A stretch of 37,076 bases of DNA, taken from IMG/VR virus record IMGVR_UViG_3300010392_000283, positions 1 through 37,076 of that record; one strand, written 5' to 3'. Both the position numbers and the translations under genes were made by a program. The stretch comes from a virus. The notes beneath the pieces were generated by a model. That model saw only the letters and a program-made list of their open reading frames with translations. It ran no database searches and was not told the DNA's origin. Shown piece after piece: positions 1 to 6,111 of this stretch. Within the stretch, counting starts at the first letter, position 1, and each line of letters starts with the position of its first letter.

Positions 1-127
1 AGTGTGAAGAACCACGCACAGGAACTGAGAGATCATAATGAAAAAAGTCACTTGGAAAACAGAAAAACGGAAGATCGACGACCTCAAGGCCGCGGATTAT
101 AACCCGCGTAAGATGACTGAGGAGGAG
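1..127. repeat. Terminal direct repeat, left copy (assembly circularisation overlap)
   Basis: Bases 1-127 are identical to 36950-37076. A length of exactly 127 is a common assembly k-mer size, so this is best read as the overlap of a circular or circularly permuted genome rather than a biological terminal repeat. The operon reads continuously through the join, which supports closure. Confidence 0.93.
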
Positions 128-1273
128 GAGAGAAACCTCGCCGACAGTATCGATGAGTTCGGATCGGTCATACCGGTAGTAGTAAACGTTGGAAAACGTG
201 ACAATGTGATCATCGGTGGCCACCAACGCACAAGTATCTACAAGAAGCGAGGTGTAGAAGAGGTTGACGTAATGGTGCCGAGCAGAGAACTCACCAAAGC
301 AGAAGAGAAGCGACTCAATCTACGTCTGAATAAGAACACAGGATCGTGGGACTTCGACAAACTGAAAGGAATGGACATAGGTTTACTTCTCGATGTTGGT
401 TTCGGAGACGATGAACTCCAACACTTCTTCGATGACGTGGACATGATAGACGATGACTTCGATGCGGGTGGGGCGGCGCTCGAAATAGAGAATCCAGAGA
501 CAGAACTTGGAGACGTGATCGAACTCGGAAATCATAGACTGATGTGCGGTAACCCTGCAGACAGTGTGGACGTGGACACCCTCATGAAAACGGGGGAGAT
601 TAAAGCAGACATGCTTCACATCACGCCACCAAAAAAACTCGACGAGACATTCCTGGAAGCACTCGAAGAGGTAAAAACAAAGGAGGGGAAGTATGCTGCC
701 TTCCTGGAAATGATACTCGAGAACGCACTCGCAGTGTCGCGGCCAAACGCACACGTCTTCATGTGGACAGACGACGCACAGATCTGGTTGGTGCAATCCC
801 TCTTCCGGGAGAAGAAGATAACACCACGACGAGTGTGCATGTGGCTACAAAAAGACATGAAGATCACTGCAAACGTGGCCTTCAATAAAGCATACGAACC
901 ATGTGTATATGGTACAAAAGGGAAGAAGCCGTACCTAAACACAAGCATCAAAAATCTCTCCGGAGTCCTTAATAAGGAGGTTAACTCCGGCAACCAGATG
1001 ATCAATGACATCATCGATGCACTGACCTTGTGGCCAGACAGGAAGGAACAGTACGAAAAAGGAAAGCCAGTGACACTCATGGAGCGACCAATCAAACGAT
1101 GCACCGCTCCCGGGCAAACCATCCTCGACCTATTCGGAGGGACAGGGGAGATGATCATCGCGGCAGAGCAGACCGGTAGAAACGTTTGTATGATGCAGAC
1201 AGATCCGGCAATGTGTGATGCGATCGTAAAGCGATGGGAAGAGTTTACTAACAATAAAGCAAAACGCATATGA
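38..1273 (+). CDS. ParB-like domain fused to degenerate N4/N6 DNA methyltransferase
   Basis: 411 aa. Residues 8-105 form a ParB-N-like domain (YNPRKM, then IIGGHQR at 58-64). Residues 150-411 align with beta-class DNA methyltransferases: the entry GDVIELGNHRLMCG is typical and the SAM-binding motif DLFGGTG is at 364-370. However, the catalytic DPPY motif is replaced by TPPK (196-199), and the acidic residue that normally precedes the LDP of the SAM pocket is Q (QTDP, where the neighbour at 2411 has ELDP). The protein probably still binds DNA and perhaps SAM, but is unlikely to methylate alone. It may act as the DNA-recognition partner of the intact MTase downstream. The start overlaps the stop of the preceding gene on the circle (TAATG). 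Confidence 0.88.
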   Translation: MKKVTWKTEKRKIDDLKAADYNPRKMTEEEERNLADSIDEFGSVIPVVVNVGKRDNVIIGGHQRTSIYKKRGVEEVDVMVPSRELTKAEEKRLNLRLNKNTGSWDFDKLKGMDIGLLLDVGFGDDELQHFFDDVDMIDDDFDAGGAALEIENPETELGDVIELGNHRLMCGNPADSVDVDTLMKTGEIKADMLHITPPKKLDETFLEALEEVKTKEGKYAAFLEMILENALAVSRPNAHVFMWTDDAQIWLVQSLFREKKITPRRVCMWLQKDMKITANVAFNKAYEPCVYGTKGKKPYLNTSIKNLSGVLNKEVNSGNQMINDIIDALTLWPDRKEQYEKGKPVTLMERPIKRCTAPGQTILDLFGGTGEMIIAAEQTGRNVCMMQTDPAMCDAIVKRWEEFTNNKAKRI

Positions 1274-1968
1274 TGGACTTACCAAAGTCACTTATAGTGT
1301 GGGACCTTGAGACGACAGGACTGGATCCAAAGACGTCAGAGATCATCGAGATAGGTGCCATGCGTGTAGAGAACGGAGATATTGTGGACCGAAAGGCGTG
1401 GCTACTAAACCACGACATAGAGATTAGTGATACAACCACTGAACTCACTGGAATCACAAAAGAGATGATCGACAAAGATGGTGTGGATCCGGATGAAGCG
1501 CTCGCAGAATTCATGGGAATGCTCACGCCAGGGACACCACACCTCACACACAATGGTATACGATTCGATATACCATTCCTCACACACCACCTCGAAAAGA
1601 GATTCAAGTCAAATAGATCTGCAGAAGAGATCGAGCGCGAACTGAACAAGTACGCAATCGATAGCGCAGTAATCGTAAAGGCGAAGAAGCTCGACATGGA
1701 GTGGAAGTGGGGCGAGACATTCAAAGAGTACGCAGACCGCGTCATGAGAGTGATCGCAAAGGGTGTGAAGTACAACGTGGGAATCTGTTGTGAAGAGATG
1801 GGAATAAGCATGGAGGGGCTCACCCAACACCGTGCCCTATCAGATGTCGAACTCACATACAGAATTTATCAGGAAGCGGCCTGGCCAAGAATGTACGTAG
1901 TACCGGCAGACAGTGTGCAGATAGAAAACATACAGGTGGTGCCAGGCGAGATTGTAAGAGTGAAATAG
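1270..1968 (+). CDS. DnaQ-like DEDDh 3'-5' exonuclease
   Basis: 232 aa. The DEDDh residues are visible: D12 and E14 in WDLETTG, D100 in IRFDIPFL, and H187/D192 in HRALSD (H-x4-D spacing). The family removes nucleotides 3'-5' from DNA or RNA, as in proofreading subunits and RNase T. No polymerase domain is fused, and the phage has no polymerase gene, so it may proofread or degrade independently. A roughly 50-residue insertion (about 110-165) lies between the third and fourth motifs. The start overlaps the previous stop as ATATGATG; the second ATG (1273) is an equally possible start. No Shine-Dalgarno is present. Confidence 0.88.
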   Translation: MMDLPKSLIVWDLETTGLDPKTSEIIEIGAMRVENGDIVDRKAWLLNHDIEISDTTTELTGITKEMIDKDGVDPDEALAEFMGMLTPGTPHLTHNGIRFDIPFLTHHLEKRFKSNRSAEEIERELNKYAIDSAVIVKAKKLDMEWKWGETFKEYADRVMRVIAKGVKYNVGICCEEMGISMEGLTQHRALSDVELTYRIYQEAAWPRMYVVPADSVQIENIQVVPGEIVRVK

Positions 1969-1980
1969 GTATGAACACAT

Positions 1981-2097
1981 ATGGCAAGAATGCTCAATGA
2001 TGGTGCAACAGAGACAGAAGTTTATAACGAGATGCATGATCAATTAACAGATCAACAGTTCCGAGAGAGACTGGAGAAAGCAAAAGAACTCGTATGA
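1981..2097 (+). CDS. Small hypothetical protein, 38 aa
   Basis: This short ORF fills the gap between the exonuclease and the HAD gene. It begins MARMLNDGATETEVYNEM and ends in a charged helix (FRERLEKAKELV). Its stop overlaps the next start in the arrangement GTATGA, which recurs at many junctions in this genome and supports it as real. The protein is helical with mixed charge. I do not recognise a family. Confidence 0.6.
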   Translation: MARMLNDGATETEVYNEMHDQLTDQQFRERLEKAKELV

Positions 2098-2414
2098 AAG
2101 ATAAACTAAAACAGATCATTGAGAATCCAGTGGACAGAGTTATCTGTGTAGACATGGATGGAACCATATGTCACGGAGAATTCTGGGGAGAAGGAGAGCC
2201 AGAGCCAGTCAAGGAAATGGTCGATAAGATTACAGAATGGTACCACAAAGGTGCACACATCATAATCTACACCGCAAGACAGCCAAAGTACTTCACTCTC
2301 ACACAGGCGTGGCTCATGAAGCATGGGGTACACTTCCATGGTATAGCGATGATGATGAAGCCAGGTGCCGATCTGTACATAGATGACAAGGCGCTTAATG
2401 TAGAAGACGTATGA
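2094..2414 (+). CDS. HAD-superfamily phosphatase-like protein
   Basis: 106 aa. The HAD nucleophile motif DMDGT is at D20-x-D22, a Thr-containing segment HIIIYTAR follows (motif II), and the acidic motif YIDDKA (D97, D98) lies near the C terminus. This is a minimal HAD fold without an obvious cap, like small phage HAD or polynucleotide-kinase-phosphatase-type domains. The likely role is hydrolysis of a phosphate on a nucleotide or a nucleic-acid end; the substrate cannot be read from sequence. It overlaps both neighbours by ATGA and lies between exonuclease and methyltransferase genes, consistent with DNA-end or nucleotide metabolism. Confidence 0.8.
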   Translation: MKDKLKQIIENPVDRVICVDMDGTICHGEFWGEGEPEPVKEMVDKITEWYHKGAHIIIYTARQPKYFTLTQAWLMKHGVHFHGIAMMMKPGADLYIDDKALNVEDV

Positions 2415-3175
2415 AGATAAAACCAGGAACAATCTGGAAACTGGGAGATCACATACTTGGGTGTGGATCATCACTCGATCACACCTTCGTGGAAAAGGTG
2501 GCGAAGCATACAGATAGGATCCGGATGATTCTAACTGATCCGCCATATGGTGTTGCGTATGTAGAGGGGAAAGCAGACTTCGCTAAACTTGCTGCAGAGA
2601 AAGATAATGGTGGTGCCCGGGCGATCGTGGGAGATCAACTGCAGACAGAAGAAGAGTACGAAGCATTCACAAAGGACTGGCTTAGTGCAATCACTCCACA
2701 CCTCGAAAGTTACAACACCGCGTACATCTTCAATAGCGACCTCATGTACTGCGCCCTTCGAAGGGGGATGATCGCGGCAGGACTGTACTACAGTCAGCAA
2801 CTCATCTGGGTAAAGAACAGTGTGGTAGTAGGACGAAAGGACTATCTGCCACAGCATGAGGTAATCGCATACGGATGGTTCGGCCGACATAAGATGGAGC
2901 GGCCAAAAGCAAAGAGCGTACTATTCTATCCGAAACCAAGTCGCTCAAAACTTCATCCGACCATGAAGCCGATAGGGCTTCTCCGGATGATCCTTCCAAA
3001 CAACACGAAGACAGGAGAGTGGGTGTACGATCCGTACGGAGGGAGTGGATCCACGCTCATAGCGTGCGAGCACATGCAACGTCGATGCATGATGATCGAA
3101 CTCGACCCACAATACTGTGCGACAATCATCGCGCGGTGGGAGAAATTAACAGGAGGTAAAGCAAAACAAGTATGA
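2411..3175 (+). CDS. DNA methyltransferase, beta class (N4-cytosine or N6-adenine)
   Basis: 254 aa. The catalytic motif DPPY (43-46) comes first and the SAM-binding motif DPYGGSG (207-213) follows near the C terminus with IELDP (229-233), the beta-class order. No target-recognition domain or restriction nuclease is adjacent. The likely role is modification of phage DNA against host restriction, or an epigenetic role. Its last 50 residues resemble those of the degenerate MTase at 38-1273 (RWEKLTGGKAK against RWEEFTNNKAK), suggesting a duplicated pair of which only this copy keeps its active site. It ends GTATGA into the next gene. A GGAGG lies 14 nt before that next start, too far for normal use. 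Confidence 0.9.
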   Translation: MKIKPGTIWKLGDHILGCGSSLDHTFVEKVAKHTDRIRMILTDPPYGVAYVEGKADFAKLAAEKDNGGARAIVGDQLQTEEEYEAFTKDWLSAITPHLESYNTAYIFNSDLMYCALRRGMIAAGLYYSQQLIWVKNSVVVGRKDYLPQHEVIAYGWFGRHKMERPKAKSVLFYPKPSRSKLHPTMKPIGLLRMILPNNTKTGEWVYDPYGGSGSTLIACEHMQRRCMMIELDPQYCATIIARWEKLTGGKAKQV

Positions 3176-3426
3176 TTCTACAAGGACGATTCAGGAAGAA
3201 GCCTGTGGTAATACGTGCAATCATGTGGACTGGAGACAATCTTGACATGGTGGCTCAGTACCATCCAAAAGGTAAATTTACCAAGAAAGGCTCAAATCTG
3301 CTTATAAAAACTCTGGAAGGAGAGATGCAGGCTTCACCAGAAGACTGGATCATTGAAGGAGTGAAGGGTGAGGTGTACTCTTGTCGAGGGGACATCTTTA
3401 CTAAGACGTACGAACCTTTAAACTAA
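3172..3426 (+). CDS. Conserved small phage protein (RKKPVVI / TLEG type)
   Basis: 84 aa. The pattern FRKKPVVIRAIMW at the start, then TLEGEMQASPEDWII and GVKGEVYSCRGDIF, is a recurrent small phage and prophage protein that I recognise by pattern (in my memory close to the PGDYG-type family). Its function is unknown to me. It is compact and probably a small beta protein. It is coupled to the methyltransferase by ATGA overlap, so it is likely made with the DNA-modification enzymes. Confidence 0.72.
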   Translation: MILQGRFRKKPVVIRAIMWTGDNLDMVAQYHPKGKFTKKGSNLLIKTLEGEMQASPEDWIIEGVKGEVYSCRGDIFTKTYEPLN

Positions 3427-3427
3427 A

Positions 3428-3877
3428 ATGAAAGACAAAAGTATATTCTTCGGCCGAGCACATCCGGACTCACCAGTAGGTAGGATGATAAAGCATGGCC
3501 ACCATGGATCAATCTTCCTCTATAAAGGAAAAGAAGACATACCAAGCGACAGAAAATGTAAGGACTGTGGTGCAACATCAGGATCCTACGAAGCAGGAAA
3601 GGTATGTCCAGGAGCAGAGATGATCCACATCGATGTCTTCCGCAGAGAGGTAAACGTACTGGTAGAACAATTCGGAAACACAAAGAGTGGAAAGAAGATC
3701 AAGAAGAAGGTCAATCGCATGTACAAACGAGATGTGCGGCGGATGACACGCATGGAGGTCGATGAACGTCTGAAGAGAATGAACGATCTTGTGAAGGACA
3801 AGCCGAAGCACATGCCAGAGTGGCTGTGGAGACGCATCAAGAATCTCGTATTATCAAGTGATACAATTGAAGTATAG
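3428..3877 (+). CDS. Hypothetical protein with small Cys cluster and basic C-terminal half
   Basis: 149 aa. Cysteines at CKDC (residues 39-42) and at VCPG further on could form a zinc knuckle. Residues 80-140 are very basic (KSGKKIKKKVNRMYKRDVRR), then DERLKRMNDLVK and PEWLWRRIKNL. A nucleic-acid-binding role is plausible from composition, but no family is recognised. It lies one base after the previous stop and two bases before the next gene, in the same operon. Confidence 0.7.
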   Translation: MKDKSIFFGRAHPDSPVGRMIKHGHHGSIFLYKGKEDIPSDRKCKDCGATSGSYEAGKVCPGAEMIHIDVFRREVNVLVEQFGNTKSGKKIKKKVNRMYKRDVRRMTRMEVDERLKRMNDLVKDKPKHMPEWLWRRIKNLVLSSDTIEV

Positions 3878-3879
3878 TT

Positions 3880-4134
3880 ATGAAAGCACTGCAAATAGAC
3901 CATCAAAGACTCGCTGACCAGGCTGCACGACAAAGGGTACGTGAACGTAGCAGAAACATCGTGAGAGGCCGCACAGCACGCAGAGAGGCCATGAAAGGGT
4001 ACCTCGCAGGCCTACACAGCGTAAGCCCAAAAAGAATCGTTCTTATGGACACTGTGGAGAGACTGGAGAGCGGAAAAGGATTGTACGTTGTAAAGCACAA
4101 GAACAAGAAGAACGAAACCTTCTATCTGAAATAA
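3880..4134 (+). CDS. Hypothetical basic protein, 84 aa
   Basis: Arg/Lys-rich throughout (QRVRERSRNIVRGRTARRE), with predicted helices and a basic tail (VVKHKNKKNETFYLK). I do not recognise it. The composition fits a nucleic-acid-binding protein, and the gene sits just upstream of the structured RNA at 4274-4519. The start has TT before ATG and no Shine-Dalgarno. Confidence 0.65.
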   Translation: MKALQIDHQRLADQAARQRVRERSRNIVRGRTARREAMKGYLAGLHSVSPKRIVLMDTVERLESGKGLYVVKHKNKKNETFYLK

Positions 4135-4137
4135 ACC

Positions 4138-4269
4138 ATGCACTACAAACGACGACGCAAACATTCAAAAATGAGATGCGGAATCTGCGCAGGACAGCGT
4201 CGTAGGTTTGGTGCAGGGAATCAAAAGATGAGGGCGAGACTCAAAGCAATGGAGCGTGACAGTGAATGA
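4138..4269 (+). CDS. Small basic CxxC protein, 43 aa
   Basis: The product starts MHYKRRRKHSKMRCGICAG and continues with QRRRFGAGNQKMRARLKAM. It is strongly basic with one CGIC pair, which could be half of a zinc site or allow dimerisation. The ORF begins three bases after the previous stop and ends just before the GC-rich hairpin at 4274. It is short, but position and codon use fit this operon. No family is recognised. Confidence 0.55.
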   Translation: MHYKRRRKHSKMRCGICAGQRRRFGAGNQKMRARLKAMERDSE

Positions 4270-4273
4270 GTCT

Positions 4274-4408
4274 CGGGGAGCCCGGCAGTCTGCGAGACAG
4301 ACGGGGTCCCCGGGGTTTATCGACCGGCTCCGGTACAATGTACATTGTAGTTTTAAGGAGAGAAGAGCAGGTAACTCTCCTTGCGGGACTGGGGGAATGC
4401 ATTCCCCC
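4274..4408 (+). ncRNA. Multi-hairpin structured RNA region
   Basis: No gene is supported from 4270 to 4545, but the DNA is full of complementary arms. CGGGGA (4274-4279) pairs with TCCCCG (4307-4312), CCC with GGG inside it, and GTCTG/CAGAC (4288-4292/4298-4302) closes a CGAGA loop. ACCG/CGGT (4323-4326/4331-4334) is followed by a 16-nt palindrome TACAATGTACATTGTA (4334-4349). AAGGAGAG/CTCTCCTT (4355-4362/4375-4382) has a 12-nt loop. GGGGGAATGCATTCCCCC (4391-4408) is a perfect palindrome. None is followed by a T run, so terminators are unlikely. The class is unrecognised; it may form one RNA with the adjacent tRNA-like element. Confidence 0.6.
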
Positions 4409-4413
4409 TATCT

Positions 4414-4496
4414 GGTTGGATCGTCTAACAGGCAGGACACCCGGCGTTGTGGCCACATCGGAACTGGGCAATATGGGTTCAAATCCCATTCCAACC
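4414..4496 (+). ncRNA. tRNA-like cloverleaf with a 19-nt anticodon-position loop
   Basis: A perfect 7-bp acceptor stem (GGTTGGA 4414-4420 with TCCAACC 4490-4496), a 3-4 bp D stem (GTC 4423-4425 with GAC 4436-4438) and a perfect 5-bp T stem (ATGGG/CCCAT, 4473-4477/4485-4489) with loop TTCAAAT are all in register. At the anticodon-stem position CCCGG (4440-4444) pairs with CTGGG (4464-4468). Its loop, however, is 19 nt (4445-4463) rather than 7, and contains the palindrome TGTGGCCACA. No CCA is encoded. It cannot be an ordinary decoding tRNA as drawn; it may be a tRNA mimic, a tRNA with an insert, or a decayed tRNA. Confidence 0.65.
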
Positions 4497-4498
4497 TT

Positions 4499-4519
4499 CT
4501 GTAACGCGAAAGCGTACAG
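4499..4519 (+). ncRNA. GNRA-tetraloop hairpin after tRNA-like element
   Basis: CTGT, a bulged A, ACGC, loop GAAA, GCGT, ACAG gives an 8-bp stem capped by a GAAA tetraloop (4508-4511), three bases after the tRNA-like acceptor stem. GNRA loops commonly dock in folded RNAs, so this may be part of the same RNA. Confidence 0.55.
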
Positions 4520-4545
4520 CATTAGAAGAATAAGACCATAGGCCT

Positions 4546-4695
4546 ATGGCAAAGAAAGATGACACAATTATCGTAGACGCGGCGCTTCTCAAGAAGCACC
4601 CACGCATTGCCGAGAAGGGATGGAAGGAAGGGCAGAAGATGCCACGAACCATCCTTGAAGAAGACGAGGCAATCACTGAAGCGAACAAGAAGTAG
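4546..4695 (+). CDS. Small hypothetical protein, 49 aa
   Basis: The product begins MAKKDDTIIVDAALLKKH and continues PRIAEKGWKEGQKMP, ending in an acidic helix (TILEEDEAITEANKK). No family is recognised. It is bracketed by structured RNA on both sides. There is no Shine-Dalgarno; the start context is CCTATG. Codon use (GCA, ATC, AAG) fits the genome. Confidence 0.55.
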   Translation: MAKKDDTIIVDAALLKKHPRIAEKGWKEGQKMPRTILEEDEAITEANKK

Positions 4696-4724
4696 TCCAT
4701 CTGCCACGAGTAGACAGGACGTAC

Positions 4725-4747
4725 GGAATCGTCACACAGGCGATTCC
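4725..4747 (+). ncRNA. Hairpin upstream of second tRNA-like element
   Basis: GGAATCG (4725-4731) pairs with CGATTCC (4741-4747) around a 9-nt loop. CATCTG (4698-4703) could alternatively pair with CAGATG (4747-4752), which would compete with the acceptor stem of the tRNA-like element. This may be a processing or switch structure. Confidence 0.45.
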
Positions 4748-4751
4748 AGAT

Positions 4752-4825
4752 GTGCGGTGACCCAAAGGTAGGGTTGGCCCTTAGCGGGGACAAGGTATCG
4801 GGTTCGACTCCCGGTCCGCACTCCA
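4752..4825 (+). tRNA. tRNA-like element with encoded CCA, aberrant anticodon arm
   Basis: The element is 74 nt, a normal tRNA length. GTGCGG (4752-4757) pairs with CCGCAC (4816-4821), followed by discriminator T and CCA (4823-4825). The D stem is CCC/GGG (4761-4763/4771-4773) with loop AAAGGTA. The T stem 4798-4802/4810-4814 encloses TTCGACT. The seventh acceptor pair is T-T. A standard 7-nt anticodon loop does not pair; the best fold is TTGGCCC (4774-4780) with GGGACAA (4787-4793), one G-A mismatch and a 6-nt loop TTAGCG, so the anticodon is undetermined. The A of CCA is the first base of the start codon at 4825. It may be a degenerate tRNA or a tRNA mimic. Confidence 0.62.
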
Positions 4826-5091
4826 TGAAAAGACAAAAAGAAATGAAAAACCGAGTAGAGAAATACATTACATTCCAGGAGATTCCACCACTGGCAAAGA
4901 CACGAAGGTGGTACGTACTCGACCGGGCAAAGAAACCATTCGCCCTCATCAAATGGTACGGAGGGTGGAGAAAGTATGTCTGCTGCTTCCAGGGAGACTC
5001 ATACTGTGATAGTGATTGCTTGCAACTGATCCAGGAGTTCCTTGAAAAAGTGAATAAACATCACAGAGCGCAGAAGAAAGGTGTACAATAA
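4825..5091 (+). CDS. Hypothetical protein, 88 aa, starting at tRNA-like CCA end
   Basis: An upstream in-frame ATG at 4750 lies inside the tRNA-like element, so the ATG at 4825, formed by its CCA plus TG, is the better start. The protein (MKRQKEMKNRVEKYITF start) has aromatic-rich middle segments (KWYGGWRKYVCCF) and a charged helical end. Cysteines near YVCCF and SYCDSDC might bind metal. No family is recognised. If the tRNA-like element is cut at its 3' end, this mRNA would be leaderless. Confidence 0.65.
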   Translation: MKRQKEMKNRVEKYITFQEIPPLAKTRRWYVLDRAKKPFALIKWYGGWRKYVCCFQGDSYCDSDCLQLIQEFLEKVNKHHRAQKKGVQ

Positions 5092-5111
5092 AAACAGAAA
5101 GGAGAAGCACC

Positions 5112-5294
5112 ATGACTGAGTGTAGATACTGCCACCACGATCTCCCGGAAGAGATCGATCCACAAGTAGGAAAGTTTTGTGATCACTCGTGCAAAGTAAG
5201 GTTCGTAATGGTCGGACCAAAGCCAGTGCACAAGAAGGAGCAACTGAATGGCAAATGCCACGAAGAAACTGGAACTCAAGGTACGCATCAGTAG
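5112..5294 (+). CDS. Small zinc-finger-like protein, 60 aa
   Basis: CRYC (residues 4-7) and FCDHSC (about 23-28) form a CxxC...CxxxC arrangement like small zinc-ribbon or NUMOD/HNH-adjacent fingers. It has one of the few clear Shine-Dalgarno sequences in the window (AAAGGAG, 7 nt before ATG). The C-terminal part overlaps the next ORF by 47 bases and looks less ordered. Function unknown; nucleic-acid binding is plausible. Confidence 0.6.
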   Translation: MTECRYCHHDLPEEIDPQVGKFCDHSCKVRFVMVGPKPVHKKEQLNGKCHEETGTQGTHQ

Positions 5295-5463
5295 AACACT
5301 GAACGTGTGCCTGGGAGGGAAGAGCAATCAAATGCTATCGTCCAGGCTTCATGAGAAACAGCATTGGGCACGACACATAGTCAACGTATTGTTCTTAGAC
5401 CTCAACCACTGCAGAAGAGCCCATCTATGGGAGGTGTGGTTTGAAAGAGACAGGCGCCAGTAA
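5248..5463 (+). CDS. Hypothetical protein, 71 aa
   Basis: The product starts MANATKKLELKVRISRT. A GGAG lies 8 nt before ATG. The second half (LHEKQHWARHIVNVLF, then HLWEVWFERDRRQ) is an amphipathic, aromatic-rich segment. It overlaps the preceding zinc-finger ORF by 47 nt, and its stop codon lies in the loop of the intrinsic terminator at 5452-5478. No family is recognised. Confidence 0.55.
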   Translation: MANATKKLELKVRISRTLNVCLGGKSNQMLSSRLHEKQHWARHIVNVLFLDLNHCRRAHLWEVWFERDRRQ

Positions 5464-5478
5464 TATGCTGACGCCTTT
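5452..5478 (+). terminator. Intrinsic terminator at end of early/RNA module
   Basis: AGGCG (5452-5456) pairs with CGCCT (5472-5476), plus CAG/CTG inside, with loop TAATATG, followed by TTATT. The T run is weak. The stop codon of the preceding gene is in the loop, so translation to the end of that gene would open the hairpin. Confidence 0.55.
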
Positions 5479-5514
5479 ATTCATACCCAACACTTCCACA
5501 TAGAGGACAAACTC

Positions 5515-5523
5515 TGTTACAAT
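5515..5523 (+). promoter_or_regulatory. Extended -10 promoter before terminase operon
   Basis: TG-T-TACAAT (5515-5523) is an extended -10 box following the terminator. Only 8 nt separate it from the ATG at 5532, so the transcript would start at or within a base or two of the start codon (leaderless). No convincing -35 is seen. Confidence 0.5.
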
Positions 5524-5531
5524 ATAACGGT

Positions 5532-6107
5532 ATGGCAAAAAAGGATAACCGGACTGCAAAAGTGTCCGGCCCTGGCAAAGCCACCTCTAAAGGTAACAAA
5601 GCCGGAGCCGGAGCAACGCAGAAACGACCAACAGAAAAAGAGCGTCTATCAAAGCGCATAAAAGAAGCCGGAGGCAACCCGGAAGGATTAACATTAAGAC
5701 AGTTGCGACGCGAATTGACGCGAATCAAATCGGAGGGTGCGAGTGTGCCTGATTTACGTACAGAGAACAAGGGAACACCTTCATTATCAAAGGATCCAAA
5801 AGTCACAGAGATGAAAGAAGAACATCTCATGGAAGAAGTGACGGTCACAACACTGAACCGGGAAACTGGAACGGTTAAGAGCGTGAAGAAGACACGCTTC
5901 CGAGCAATACTCGACATGCTTTCACATGAGGCGCTGACATCTAAAAACGTATCGGCGGCTAAAGAATACATGGATCGAACCATCGGCAAGTCCCGACAAG
6001 AGGTAGAACACTCTGGAGAGATTAAGGTCGAAGAACAGCGTCTACCAACCAAGGCGGAGAGGGCGGCCGCAAAGGCATACCTTCAATCACTCCGCGAAGG
6101 AGATTAA
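5532..6107 (+). CDS. Putative terminase small subunit
   Basis: 191 aa directly upstream of the large terminase, where the DNA-recognition subunit usually lies. The N terminus is Lys/Gly/Ala-rich and disordered (first 40 residues). A helical region follows (EKERLSKRIKEAGG, LTLRQLRRELTRIKS), and a second conserved-looking block (RFRAILDMLSHEAL, SAAKEYMDRTIGK) resembles small-terminase or DUF5681-like DNA-binding proteins. Assignment rests mainly on position and helical basic character. It would bind the packaging site and recruit the large subunit. Confidence 0.65.
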   Translation: MAKKDNRTAKVSGPGKATSKGNKAGAGATQKRPTEKERLSKRIKEAGGNPEGLTLRQLRRELTRIKSEGASVPDLRTENKGTPSLSKDPKVTEMKEEHLMEEVTVTTLNRETGTVKSVKKTRFRAILDMLSHEALTSKNVSAAKEYMDRTIGKSRQEVEHSGEIKVEEQRLPTKAERAAAKAYLQSLREGD

Positions 6108-6111
6108 GGAA

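Noticed and set aside
383-1269. Long minus-strand ORFs across the window, for example 383-796 and 616-1269
   Set aside because: All lie opposite well-supported + strand genes and have Ser/Cys/His-rich shadow composition.
4256-4541. Two overlapping + strand ORFs (82 and 91 aa) over the structured RNA region
   Set aside because: Their composition follows the hairpin arms, codon use is unlike the neighbours, and the tRNA-like and hairpin pairing explains the sequence better.
4781-4784. TTA in the loop of the second tRNA-like element read as an ochre-suppressor anticodon
   Set aside because: The loop cannot be drawn with 7 nt and U33 in a paired stem that gives this anticodon; TAG or AGC readings are equally arbitrary.
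5532-6107. Recombinant or mobile-element gene before the terminase
   Set aside because: No transposase or integrase motif; position and helical basic character fit a small terminase subunit.
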